Part shown: in pieces, positions 29,090 through 41,115 of the stretch
How positions within the stretch are numbered: the stretch's first letter is position 1
How the letters are laid out: each line of letters starts with the position of its first letter
Origin: Linnemannia hyalina
Taxonomy: Eukaryota; Mortierellomycota; Mortierellomycetes; Mortierellales; Mortierellaceae
DNA length: 64,000 bases
NCBI GenBank assembly: GCA_019671135.1
Contig: JAHRHY010000001.1
Coordinates: forward strand, 1,798,001-1,862,000
Direction: 5' to 3'
Position numbers and translations under genes: made by a program
The notes under the pieces: generated by a model
Database searches by the model: none
What the model saw: only the letters and a program-made list of their open reading frames with translations
What the model was told of the DNA's origin: nothing

Positions 29090-30330
29090 ATGCTTATCCC
29101 CAAGCAGAACCGCAAGCTTATCTACGAGGCTCTCTTCAAGGGTGCGCATATAGTTTTTTTTCACTTTGCAGCAGGATGAACGACTTTTGTTTTCTCAACT
29201 GGAAGGGCGGCACGATTCATTAGGAGGCGTTACTGTGCCAGGATGAACAAATAGTTACTCGACCCATGGAGAGACTATGATTCAGGATCGTCCAAGAACC
29301 AGATCACTAACAGGATCGTTTTTTCTTATTTTCCTACTATTCCCTTTTCTCGCGATTCTGCCTTGCAATGAATCGCCCACTGCCACCTTCTCCACACCCT
29401 CGACCCTTTCGACTGTCTATCAATCTTTCCAACCAAAAACGCAACACCAAACGCAACACCAATCCAACAACACAAAAAACAAATAATATATTGCACAACA
29501 GACGGTGTCTTGGTCGCCAAGAAGGACTTCAACGCCCCCAAGCACGATGAGATCGATGTCCCCAACCTGCAGGTCATCAAGGCTCTTCAGTCCTTGGACT
29601 CGAAGCAGTTCGTCAAGACCCAGTTCTCGTGGCAGTACTACTACTACACCTTGACCGATGCCGGTATCGAGTACCTCCGCGAGTACCTCCACTTGCCCTC
29701 GGAGATCTTCCCCGCCACCTTCAAGAAGACCGCCCGCCCTTCGGCTCCCCGCCGTGCTGGTAAATTTGATACCTTTTTAGCTTCTTTTTACCTTCGAGGA
29801 TAGGCCAGCAAACCTTTTCTTTTCGACAGAATTCAAAATTGGAGCAGGACTTTGGAGAGAGGCGCGGCAGCGAGAGATGATTTCAGGAAAGGACAAATAT
29901 GCAGGACGTTGTTTCATTCCAAATATCAACTGGACCATAATTCCTTCCTGGGTTCTAGCAGATACCTGCAACAACAAAGCAAGGCAGAAACGACAAATAT
30001 TACCGAGAATAGACGATTGAGGAGACAAAACGAAACAACACTGCAGCACTCGATTACGACGAAAGCAACGTTTCCCAGGGCGACAAATCCCGAGACACAA
30101 CATTAGCGATTCCTTTGATTGATATCATTGATCTGATTCTAATCAATATGTTCCCATTTTTCTTTGATAATGCATCGTAAATAGAGCGCCCCGAGGGTGC
30201 TTACCGCCAGCGTGGTGACCGTGAGGACTACCGCCGCCGCGATGACGGTGAGAAGAAGGAGGGTGCCTCCGGTGACTACAAGCCCGAGTTCCGCTCCGGC
30301 TTGGGCCGTGGCCGTCCCGCTCAGCAGTAA
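29090..30330 (+). CDS. RPS10: 40S ribosomal protein eS10
   Basis: A component of the small ribosomal subunit near the mRNA entry. Three exons, 29090-29141, 29502-29759 and 30185-30330, give 151 residues, the usual size. The winged-helix S10 plectin domain is complete (MLIPKQNRKLIYEALFKDGV; DVPNLQVIKALQSLDSK; QYYYYTLTDAGIEYLREYL). An Arg/Gly-rich tail follows (GDREDYRRRDD; RSGLGRGRPAQQ). Codon use is strongly biased to C-ending codons, as in highly expressed fungal genes. The two introns (360 and 425 nt) are longer than most in the window. Such introns sometimes host snoRNAs, but I could not make a convincing C/D or H/ACA call. Confidence 0.96.
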
Positions 30331-32238
30331 GCTAGCTTTGTCTAAACCCCTTCGTTCTCCTTACAACCACCCAAACAAATCTCAGAGATCACTTTTTGTT
30401 AAGCATCCCCCCTTTGGATTGGGGTCTGAGAGAGTGGTGCGACTCTTTCTTACTTTTTTTCTTTGCTTCTTTTTAAAACGTCCCCGAGTGGAAAAATAAA
30501 TGAGTCCATCATGAATCCATACAAAGAACTCGGTCTCCTATTGTTTGTTTTTCTGTTTGTTTTGCGAACAATTATTGTTCATTGATGGGTCATTAATGAA
30601 TGTACTTGGCCTCATGATGCATTGGACGACCAAACAACCAACCAACCAACGAACCACTTGAACTTTGTACCATGGAAATAATACAGAAAGTTGCAATAAA
30701 GGTGAAACTATATCATTTCTCTCATGTGCTCTTTCTCTCTTTATCATCGACTTTATTATGGTCATCCTCCAGTTCGGTTGCTTCTTGTGGAAGGACGCAT
30801 CGATGATGGGCGTAGAAAAAAAAACCAGAGCAACGTCTATGGTTCGACGTGAAACAAGCCTGCTGAAAGTGAGACAACATGTTGGATGATTTGGTTGAAC
30901 GATACATGGTTAACTGGCAAGGCTTAATTCAACGAGAGTCATACGAGAGTTTCTACTTCCGATGGGCGGTTATTTTTCAGTCCTGGGTTTTGCTTTTCTT
31001 GGGAGAACGGGCGATAGGACGAGGGAAAAGGGATAAACGTGGAGAGATCTGGCAATTCCGAGGGTGTAGAAAGCAGGTCTGGTAGAAAGAGAAGGCCAAA
31101 ATAATTGATGCAGGCACTCCTATCTGCATCCTCCCCTCCCACTCTCCCATCCTTCTTTCCTTGTCCTTACTTGCTTCCGTTCAGTTCATGTCTCCTCCCA
31201 TCTCTCCCTCCTTCCTCAATTGCTCTGGCGTAAAGCATGGGAGAAAGAGTTGAGAGAGGGAAGGAGGCTAGCTAATTTATCTACTACCAATCAGGCAAGG
31301 TAGGAAAAAAGAACAGTTGATTACATGAAAATGAAAAACGTCCACCCGACCCATAATTTGCCTGAAAGAACATGGGCCATTTTTGTGCTAGGCTATGATG
31401 GAAGGAGGATGTGGTGAAGAGCCGATTGCTGTTCGGAGGAGAATTTATTACGTTTGTTTGTTTTGTTGTATCCACTCGTTTGCTGGAATAAACGAAAAGA
31501 ATATTGAGTAATGTACCAATGTCTGTATGGCAAATGAGCAACAGGGCAACACCTCTCCTCATAATTTGAATTGAATGGAGCGAGAATCTCCGCTTCAAGA
31601 ATAGAGAATGAAATTTGGACACATCGAGAGAGAGAGAGAGAGAGGACGAAGAGGCAAGAGAGTGGGACTCGGACCATGGATGAAACAAGTGGATGTATTA
31701 GTGATCTTGGATACTTTGTATGTGGTTGAGACAGGACACAGGGGTATCGGAGTGGCTAGGCACAGGCACAGGCGTCCGTTTCTCTTGAATCTCAGGTACA
31801 ATTCTAATTTGCTTATCGCTGGCTAGACATGGGGCACCCACTTCGATTCTCTTTTCTTTTCTTTTCTTCTTTTCTTTTTTCTTCTTTTCTTTTGTTTTCT
31901 CTTCTTTCTCCACCTCTTTTCTTCGTCTCCTCTCATCCACCTCTCATCCCTGTCCCTCATCCCTCCCTATTTCTTTCCTTCTCTCCACTCTTCTCTCACC
32001 CGCCTTTGTCTCTCATCACTCTCTTATCCATCGCACTCATTCTACCCACTATACCCTTTTCTCCTACTCTCCCTCTCCCTCTCTCCCCTTCACTCTCACT
32101 CATATCCCTCCTCCTCCCCTTCACATCCAGCAACACCTACCCTCTCTAACGACCACTTCCTCACCACTCGACAAATCACCACCCTCGACCGGCCCAGACA
32201 CCACTACCAGCAACAAACAAAAAGAACAACAAACAACG
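30331..32238. other. Long intergenic region RPS10 - tetraspanin
   Basis: About 1.9 kb in which I recognise no gene. It contains the RPS10 3' UTR, short simple repeats (CCAA near 30640, GA near 31630), and from about 31840 to 32160 an almost pure pyrimidine tract before the tetraspanin leader. Confidence 0.5.
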
Positions 32239-33705
32239 ATGGCAAACATTCGCAAGGTCCAATACACCGCCTTCGGGATGCTGGCCTTTTACATGATCAC
32301 TGGTATCGGCGCCCTCGTCCTGGCCAATATGTGGCTCAGCAGTGCGGCAGCCCCTCGTGAAGCCGTTATCTCGCGCGAAATCGAAAAAGGTACACCCCTC
32401 CCCCCTCTCTTTCTCATTTACAGACATCAGGATCTGGATCAGTCGATTTTTGGCTGGCTGTTCCTGAATGTTATTAATATCTGAACATATTTTAATAATG
32501 CACCCAGACAGACATACACACACACACATACCCCCATCTTGCATCAAAGACAGGGGAACTGAAAAGAGTGAAGGGAAGATGGATGGGATTACCGCCGACG
32601 GGAGCCACAAAAAGACAAAAGGGGTTGGAGGAGGGGGGATGGACAACAACAGCCATGCCTCTCCTCCTTCTACCATCCACCCATGCCCCACGATACATTT
32701 TTCTTTTTCTTCTATTGTGAGTTGTTGCTCAATATTACCCGGAAGGCTCGAATGTTCTAACCCACACAGCTCGGTACTAAAGAGAGACATCAATATTGTT
32801 GTTGTTGTACACAACACCATTCATCGACATCAACAATGAGAGCACAATCTGATATACAAACTGGTGTTCAATTTACAACAGTGGGTGATCGATGGTCGCA
32901 CCAACGAATGAAAAGCAAAAAGACGATAGCACTAACCCTCAAACGGAAACATTTTTTCTCCGTTCCTTTCTCCTTTCTCCTTTCCTCTTTTCCTCCTCTC
33001 CTCCTCTCCTCCACAACCTCGACACATAGCCGGAGCAATTCTTGGTGGCATTGTCGCAGGAACAGGACTCATTGGATTTGTCGGCGCCATCGCGCCGGTT
33101 AAACGCAAGGACTGTCTGATGGCCTTTATTGTTCTCCTGATCGCTGTCATCCTGGCCGAGCTCGGACTGGGAGGCGTGATCTGGTTCAAGACCTTGCGTA
33201 TGCGTAGCACCTTCCAGGACCAGTGGACTAACCTGTGGGCGGATACCCTCAAGGTTGCCTTCCAGGACATGGTACGCATTCACAGCAATGACTATTCCCT
33301 CTCTTTTTTTTTTTCTATTTCAATCTATTTTTGTGTGCACTGCAATTTGATTTAACTAACACCCTTCCTTTCCTTCCATCCACTCCGCCGTTATCATTAC
33401 CTATATAATAGGATACTCTGACAGGGTACGGACAATGCTGCGGCTACCTCTTCCAAACCGAGGTGGTCTCCTCCGGAGCCTGTGCGGCAAACCCCACTTC
33501 AATCGAGTTCCCAGGATGCGAAGAGAAGGTCTCGGCCTTCGCAGACGGTTACCTCCGCAAGCTGTTCACGTCACTGTTCGGATTCACGATCGTCAACGTC
33601 TTTGTCTTTGTCACGATGATTATCCTTATCCAGACCAGGAACGATGAAGAGAGATATATCCGTATTGGCAAGAAGGAGGGCAGAACCTACATCGATTCCA
33701 TCTAA
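32239..33705 (+). CDS. Tetraspanin family membrane protein
   Basis: Three exons, 32239-32389, 33030-33271 and 33412-33705, give 228 residues. Four hydrophobic segments lie at about 9-33, 51-73, 79-102 and 192-215. Between segments three and four is a large loop with the tetraspanin CCG motif (GYGQCCGYLF) and two more Cys (SGAC; EFPGC), so the two loop disulfides can form. A short basic cytosolic tail (RNDEERYIRIGKKEG) ends the protein. Fungal tetraspanins such as Pls1 organise membrane domains during polarised or invasive growth. I cannot say which fungal subfamily this is. The first intron (640 nt) is long for this genome, and a strong CT-rich tract precedes the start. Confidence 0.75.
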
Positions 33706-33985
33706 TGACCCTCTCGTCCACGCAGGGAATCGTGTCTTGCCCCCGTTTTCCTTTCTTCTCGACCGGCCAGTTAGATTGGCCGTTGTACATATACCATTTT
33801 TCTCTTTGCCTTGTATTCTCTTCAGAAATAAAAATCCAAACCACCCGCATTCCCTATCATTTCTTCCCGCGTATCTCTTTCCACCTCTATGACCAAGGAA
33901 CGCCGACAACTGGACACGTTTTATTACATCTATGTTATAACAATAAGATATCCACAAAACTCCTCCCTCCACGCCCAGAAATGCC

Positions 33986-35724
33986 TCACTTCTTGGACAT
34001 TTGTTCGTTAAAGAAGCCCTTACGCTTCTTCTCCATGGCGCTCAGGTACGGCGCTGTGATGGGCATCTGGACGGGGGCTAATACCTTATAATCCTCATTG
34101 TTTCCAGAATCAGGCAACGCGTAGGTCATGTCTGAATCGAACCCGCTCAAGTCCCCACAGGCGATGAAGGGGACGATCGTCCTGTTTGAGTTTCCTTGTG
34201 CGTCCGTTGGGGCTATCAAAGAGCATGATGTGACATGTTAACGGTATGTTAGCTGACAAAAAATAATATCGTGTAGTTACAGATAAATGGTCATTTTCGA
34301 TGGTCAAGGAAATCGCCACGAGCATACCGAGGTCGAGCAATGGGTTGCCCATGTTAGGAACATAGTCTTTGGGTGGGGTATAGTCCTGGCACACAATGAA
34401 TGCCTCTGTATTTTCCGCACCAACGAAACAATAAGGCATCGTGTTAGTCTTCGAACAGCTCATGGCTCAATCTCCCATACCCGACATCCACAAAATCATG
34501 GTCCAAATAGTAGTATAAACTAAAAGAAACACCAAGGCGTACCGATACTAGAGTTGCGGGAACTCCTGGGTTTGCTACATGTGACCTTGGGGAAGAAGAC
34601 CTTGAGCTGGGTGTAGAGGAGAGTAATATCCTTTCCACGGAAGATCTTTGCGACAAAGGATCCACCGGGCCGGAGAACGTGGGTTGTGATGTTGAGTGCT
34701 GCCAACAGCAATTGTGCTTGGATGTACTCGTCCATGTCGTGCAATCCCGTCACTAGAATCGTCAGAGTGAATAGAGGAGAGAGAGAAGGTCGGAGCATCA
34801 GCTACGGGATTCTTTCTGTCGTGTACGATACAAGCTACTATTCCTTTCATCCTAGCTGGTGATGTCTCCTTGTGGTTGATCCATTGGGTTTACCATCGGG
34901 TGCGCCGTCGCAGACAACAATGTCGGCCATCTCGCCGTCAAAGTAAGAGATAATTTGATCCGCTGTCGACTGCTTGGTGATATCGCCTTGCAACTGAATC
35001 ACTCCTGGCAACGGTGCCTACATTGTTGAAAGAATAAAACAAGGCCAGAGTGTCAGTTCACGGAAGTCATCTCCTTTCCTGATCTACGCTGACATTGGTA
35101 ATCGTCCTTGTATCGCCGATCCTCTTTACCATTGCTTGAAGATCCACAGCAACGATCTTGGCTTCCTCTCCCTCCTTCTGGTTCTCACTATGGTGTCATA
35201 ATAGAGGTTCAACCGATGTTAGATCCAAGGTCAAGATACGGATCGAGCTCCAAACTGATACCGTGCTGCTTACACCAGCTTCTTGCTTAGGACCTGGGAC
35301 CAACTTCCGGGGGCAGCACAAAGATCGACAGCCTTGGTGACACCTAAGGGTCATTCAGATATGAACATGAAGTGAATATAGTCAGAACTCCTTGCTCCTT
35401 TGCTCAGGCCAATTCCTGATGATACATCGATTGCCTGGTAAGACATCCTGAATCCTTGAGGTTCTTCATATAGTTGATATAGTACCTTCGAGAAGGTTGA
35501 ATTCCTCGTCGACCTGCATCAGCTTGAAGGCGCTGCGAGCTCTCCAACCCTGCTCCTTGGCCATGCGATAGTAGACATCGCGTTTGTCTTTACTGGATTT
35601 TCCCTATTAATATATTGTTCAATTGAAAGTCATATACAAATGTCAGCGCCGTTTTCTTCGTCTCTTCCTCGTTGCTTTCCCAGTTATTCACCATGTGGAG
35701 TGTATTGTGTGTAGGCATTACCAT
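33986..35724 (-). CDS. TRM7: tRNA 2'-O-ribose methyltransferase Trm7/FTSJ1
   Basis: It methylates positions 32 and 34 of the anticodon loop with Trm732/Trm734-type partners. Eight exons: 35724-35722 (the ATG alone), 35603-35486, 35343-35274, 35187-35130, 35017-34894, 34752-34543, 34405-34328, 34212-33986, giving 295 residues. The FtsJ/RrmJ fold is complete: [25 protein letters not shown], the SAM loop [27 protein letters not shown] and [16 protein letters not shown]. The catalytic tetrad is K28, D120, K160 and E195. The C-terminus has [12 protein letters not shown], typical of Trm7. At the exon 3/4 join a GTAAGC donor two bases downstream of a GTGTAA alternative avoids an in-frame stop. It diverges from SMN over 319 bp. 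Confidence 0.93.
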
Positions 35725-36043
35725 GTCGGAGAATGCAAAGTAAGCAAGCAAGTGTGAATGTGCAAAAAAGAGTGCCACTCGTTTTTTTTTTACCTCTCTG
35801 GTTGCGGCTGGTTAAATTGCTGCAAGAAAGAGGACCGTTTTTTGTTGACAATTTTGAAGTGGCTTGCATGCTGTGCCCAAATCATCCTCTACCTTCTGTT
35901 TCTTGTTTGAACGGCTGTTCGACACTGACGCGACTTCGCCTCCCTCTCCCTTTCATTCGCTCCTCAGTCATACAAACAAGGAGACAGCGCCACTAGAAAT
36001 ACTTGGCATTCAACTCTTCTACACAACAAACATACATTCCACC
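35725..36043. other. Compact divergent promoter TRM7 / SMN1
   Basis: 319 bp between the two start codons, which includes both 5' UTRs. A T9 tract lies near 35783. No TATA box is evident. Confidence 0.55.
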
Positions 36044-37805
36044 ATGGCAGAGGAGTACGAGGAGGAATACTACGATGAGGAAGAAGGCGAGGACTACAAC
36101 GAGGAACAGGAGGACGACGCAGAGTACGAATATAATGAGGAAGGTGGTGATGAGGATGGCGACATTCAAGTTGGAGAGGAGATTGACCTGGTAAGACTAT
36201 TCGCTCTAGGTATCAACTTTATAACACAAATGGCAAAGGGACATGACGCGCTATGCTATTGCCGAGTCAGGCCACTTACGATTTTATTATTTTCCTTTCT
36301 TCCTGCAACTTAGACACACGAGGAAGTATGGGACGACAGTGCTCTGATCGAGGCATGGGACATGGCTGTGAAGCAATACGAGGTATAAGTACAAACATAT
36401 TTGCAAAGATCGGTATTCACGCGGCTATGAGAGTGATGTTGTGCTCATTGTTTATTTTTGACTCTTGTCTGTTCTCCATTGTAGGTCTATCATAGCAAAG
36501 CCAATCCAAAGGACAACTCAAAGGACAAGGTCGCGAAGTAAGAGATATAGTCCGTCCGCTTAAACGCTTACTTCTTACTCTAAAGCAATGGCGTCATTTA
36601 ACTAACACAGGCACGGTTCACGTATCTCTTCGCCAAGTAGATCGTCGATACCCCACTCCTCAAACAAGCACGAGAATGCCGATTCAGTACAACAGCCTAC
36701 AACATCTCCCACTAAGCGGACAAAACTCAATCACAACAACAAGGTCACTACAACATCACAGGTGACAAGATCAGAGCCGGATTCATCTCCTACACCAACG
36801 GCTACACAATCGCAACAATCACCATCACAAGGGGCAGTGCCACAGTACGATGTATCGGAACGGAAACCAAGCTTCAAGAAAGCCGACAAGCCAAGTTTCA
36901 ACCACCACAAGGAACGTCGTGAGGAGTTTGAGAAAGAGAAGGCACGGAAAGCAAAGGCTTCAGCTTCGACGACAGCGGCGGGACCATCTTCATCTACATC
37001 TGCATTTGCTGCACCAGTACCAACAGTAGATGCAGCGACTATTGCATACTATCAAGAGCTGGGATATTACTACGACCCGAGCTACGCGGCAACACATAAT
37101 GAAGGACAAGGACAAGAAGGAGATGAGGACGGGGGCCAATCGCAGGGGCAGGAGGATCAGTTAGATCATCATCAACATCAACATCAACAAGAGCAAGGGC
37201 ATAATGGATCCGGAAATGAAGTTGAGGCAGCTGGAAATAGCAAGATATCAGGATCAGCTCACGCTTTGCATGGTTCGGGTGCATCTAGAGGCAAGACGAA
37301 TAAGCCTTCATCAGCATCAGCATCAGCAACCTCGAGAGCAGCACACAAAAATAGAGCTGCGTACCCTGTTCCGAATCCGTTTAGCCCTGGACCAACCGTG
37401 TACCCATCTCAACCACCGTTTTACCCATCTCCTCATGGATTTTATCCCGGCTACTATTCCGGCCATCTCCCGCCAGTACCTCTATCTCATATACCCCCAG
37501 GCGCACCGACAGCTGCAGCCGCAGCAGCGGGACCCAGAGGAGGATTTGGATTTCCAGCACCGCCAGGGATGGTTCCTCCTGGTTGGAATGGACCGGGTGG
37601 TCCGACGCCATTTGGACATGGTTCATCTGCAGCCGGTGGACAAGGGACGATTCCGCCACCACCATTGCCACCTTTTCCACCACACACAGGTGGTAGTGGA
37701 CCATTTTCAGGACCAAAGATGGACGATGAAGCCCTTGGAAATCTGATCATGGCATGGTACTTTTCAGGATATTACACTGGGCTCTATCAGGCACAGAGAC
37801 GGTAG
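36044..37805 (+). CDS. SMN1: Survival motor neuron (SMN) protein homolog, no Tudor domain
   Basis: SMN oligomers assemble Sm rings on spliceosomal snRNAs. Four exons, 36044-36190, 36314-36382, 36485-36537 and 36611-37805, give 487 residues. A very acidic N-terminus of about 48 residues leads into the Gemin2-binding motif EEVWDDSALIEAWDMAVKQYE. A Ser/Lys-rich segment and a long low-complexity region (Gln/His, then Pro/Gly/Tyr) follow. The C-terminus carries the YG-box oligomerisation helix LGNLIMAWYFSGYYTGLYQ. No Tudor domain is visible in between, as in fission yeast SMN. The third YxxG step of the box is degenerate (YQAQ). The protein is longer than human SMN (294) because of the low-complexity spacer. 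Confidence 0.87.
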
Positions 37806-38641
37806 ATGGTGGATGCAGCCGAACCCTGTACCTGGCCCTGCGTGCCTGCGCTGTTTGTTGCGTTGTTGTTTGTGGCCACACCACGCAGTGAGTTATTTCT
37901 TGGAAATGAAAATCTCAAGCGATAGGGTACATGAGTCCCAAAAATAAAATGAAGAGAAAAGAAAAGAGCGACCACAAAGCGACACAATTTCATATGAGCA
38001 CAGGCACGGCGCTGTCGACCATAGCATCTCGTGGTAGCATGTTCCTGGAAGTACCTATGGCTGATGTTTTCTTGGTTTGTCTTGTGCTCTCTAAGGTATT
38101 GTACTGTACAAGCAGTACACAAGACAAGCAATTTTCGACTGTGGCACAGGGAATGCTCACATGGGCATTTGTCAAGCTACTTTACTTGCTAATTCGATGC
38201 GTTTGCGTTTGGCTGGGGTCATTCATTCTTTTTTACTTCGGGGCTCTCGCACATGAAAAAAAACCTTCACTCAGTCAGAAAGGAAATAAAGTGTGTCTGG
38301 AGTGCTTGACTTTAATGAATGCCAGCTGTTGGTGTGATTCCCGCCACTTTTTTTTTTTATTTTTTTTAATTATATTTCACGTTACGTTTCTCCTCTTTGT
38401 TCTTTTCTCTTCATTCACTTTTCATTCTTTACGCCCTTTCATGACCTTTGCATTCACCATCCCTCTCTAACAACACTCACTTCCTCTTTTATTGCCAACG
38501 ACCCCTCCCTTACGCACACACTGCACCACCACTTATACACACATTCAAACAAAAAAACATCCACACTTGCACCACGCACACTTTAACGAACAAAACACAC
38601 ACAGACACACACAAACACACACAAACACACACAGACACACA

Positions 38642-38682
<41 letters not shown>

Positions 38683-39016
38683 AACACACAGCACAATCAA
38701 ACACTCATCCACACAACACACTCAAACACACACACAACAACACACCTCTTTATCACCACTACAACCACTTCAACCGTTTTATCTACACTCTATCGCCTAA
38801 TTAACACCCTTGACACACCCCTTTTGTTATCTTTTATTTCCATTGTCGTTTTTCTCGTTATATTACCCACTGTACCCATTATTATTATTATTATTATCCC
38901 CTAATCCTTTGTGCTGCCAATACTCTTTACTTTTATAATATTACAACACCTTACTACTACTTCTACTTCAACCACCACCTAATACCCTTTAATATCCCCC
39001 TACCACCACCTTAATC
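37806..39016. other. Intergenic SMN1 - AVO2-like with CA microsatellite
   Basis: 1.2 kb without a recognised gene. It contains the SMN 3' UTR, T-rich stretches near 38350, the CA repeat listed separately, an ATT repeat near 38880, and a long C/A/T-rich leader that is poor in G before the next ATG. Confidence 0.5.
38593..38680 (+). repeat. CA dinucleotide microsatellite
   Basis: About 88 bp of CA units interrupted by AGA and AAA. It ends in a pure run of about 18 units. Confidence 0.9.
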
Positions 39017-41115
39017 ATGATTGAACAAAAGTCCCAGCGTCTCATGGCTGCCTGTACCGACGGTAACCTTGAACTCGTCAACAGAATCGCCTCCAAATTC
39101 GACAGCATCCAGGAGCTCTGCGAGACCGAGCCCTCGTCTGGGTACACGCCCTTGATGATGGCTGCCCGACATGGCCATCTCGAGGTTGTTGAGGCCTTGA
39201 TCCAGCTCGGTCACGACCGCGCCGAGACTTCCAGGGTAAGTTTACTACTTGAACCTGTTTGTTGGCCGCGAGGGATTGGGAGAGACAACACAATGAAAAC
39301 GTGGGTTTTGTTGGGTGCGCGCGCGTGTGTGTGCTTATGTTTCTTTTTGTTTGTTTGGACACAAGAGGAACATGCGACGGGCGTTGACTATCCGTGCTTC
39401 CAAGCAGAGGGGCTAGACAGATGATAAGCATAGCCTCGTTGGCGATTAGGAGGAGGATGCAGGCACAGACACGCACCGCCATGTGTTATTTCCGAGTGCG
39501 ACAATGGCGAATTAATATTGGGTCCTCTCCAAGCATGCAGCATAACATCATGTCTCTGAATTATTGGTATCGGAAGGTCTGTGAATCATTTTGAAGGCCA
39601 ACTCGACTCTGGACCTACTTACAAAGAAACCGATGGACTCGACTTTGGTCGGTTGGTTGGGTGTTTTTGTTGTTTATCTGGACAGACATGTAGGCGGACG
39701 AAACGAGTGGAGAAGTGGTGTTTGGTTTTGCTCTTATTTTAACATAGTTTGATTGAGCTTCCTGTTTGGGGTGTCACAGCTATGGCCTAGAGCTTCTTTG
39801 ATGGACTTAGATATTAACGGAGCTACGTTCTCTTTACTTCTCCCTTCTTCTCTTTTTCTCTATGGCGATTGGCTCATCATCTTTCCGTATCATTGTCGAC
39901 AAAAACACAAAACAAACAGGATCACAACAACAACAACATCTTGATGATTGCAGCCGAACATGGTCACTTGGCCATCTTTGAGGTCTATGCAACAAAATTC
40001 CCGCGCGTTGTCGAGATGAGCAACAAGAAGGGTTGGACAGCCCTGACAACTGCTGCTCGATTTGGAGCCATTGGCATGGTCGAGGTGAGTTTTTGTTTTC
40101 TATCTCAGAGATCGTTGCAATTATTATTTTGAAACATCATTGGCTCCTATTATAGCCCTGAGCTGACTCTCTCTTTCCCCTTTCTCCTGGTCCCTTACCT
40201 CCTCGACCCTTGACCGACCCTTTTTAGATTTTACTTCACCTTGGAGCAGACATCAACCACCGAGACGAGGAAGGAAGCACGCCACTACACCAGTAAGGAG
40301 AATTATTTTCTTCTTTGCGACAGTTTCGAACATTTTCTTTTGTAAACACTAACAACAACAAACAACGGAATAACAACTCCTCGATGAGTGTGTATGCTGC
40401 AGCCAAACACTAACCAAATACGGCTCCACTATCTTTCCCCTCTGGTGTTTTTCTAAAACCAGTGCTGCTGCCTATGGTCACATTCAGGTAACGTGCAAGG
40501 GGTTGACCTCAAAACGAGACACCTTCAGGCACATCCGTAATCACTTATCAATTGATACTAACGAACGACCCTTGTTTATTATAAATGATGAAAATAGACC
40601 ATTACCTTGTTGATTGAAAAAGGAAGCAGCTCGACCATCAAAAACAATGGCGGCTGGACCGCACAGGACTTCGCTTTCTCGGACAAGGTGTCAGCACACA
40701 TGGAAGGTTCGTTTTTCTTTCTTTGTTAAGACAATGAGGCGTCGATTCGGGCTGTAATGACCCTGTGATGCAAAAAAGAAAAATGTGTTACTAACTCTCC
40801 ATTTTTCGTGTGATTTTAGAATGCTGGAGAGCGACGGGCAGATCGATGACTTCGTCGCCTTCATCCTTCTCGTCACTGTATTCCAACGGCTCAGCACAGC
40901 AGGATTCACTTTCAGGTTCACCACCATCGACCGTCGGCAAGTCAGGAGCGAACACGCCTATGCCATTGGCGCTGTCTGGTCGTAAGGAGTCATGGACGAA
41001 TCTTGCACATGGACCCTTGTCGCCCATCTTGGCCTCCATCTCTGGCGCGACTTCTCCACGACTTGCACCCTCGAATGCATGGTCGGAATTCAAGCGAGTT
41101 ATCGTCAAGCAGTAA
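39017..41115 (+). CDS. AVO2: Ankyrin-repeat protein, Avo2-like (TORC2-associated family)
   Basis: Six exons, 39017-39235, 39920-40084, 40228-40292, 40463-40487, 40598-40706 and 40820-41115, give 292 residues. Five ankyrin units fill residues 1-200: RLMAACTDGNLELVNRI, GYTPLMMAARHGHLEVVEAL, NILMIAAEHGHLAIFEV, GWTALTTAARFGAIGMVEIL and GSTPLHHAAAYGHIQTI. A Ser/Pro-rich tail follows. Order, spacing and phrases such as IQLGHD and TKFPRVVE resemble yeast Avo2, a TORC2 subunit at the plasma membrane. That match is from memory and needs a search. Exon 4 is 25 nt. Intron 1 (684 nt) is long. Other small ankyrin proteins are the alternative. Confidence 0.6.

Noticed and set aside
29142..30184. snoRNA inside the RPS10 introns
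   Set aside because: Some RTGATGA-like and CTGA-like words occur, but no correctly spaced box pair with terminal stem.
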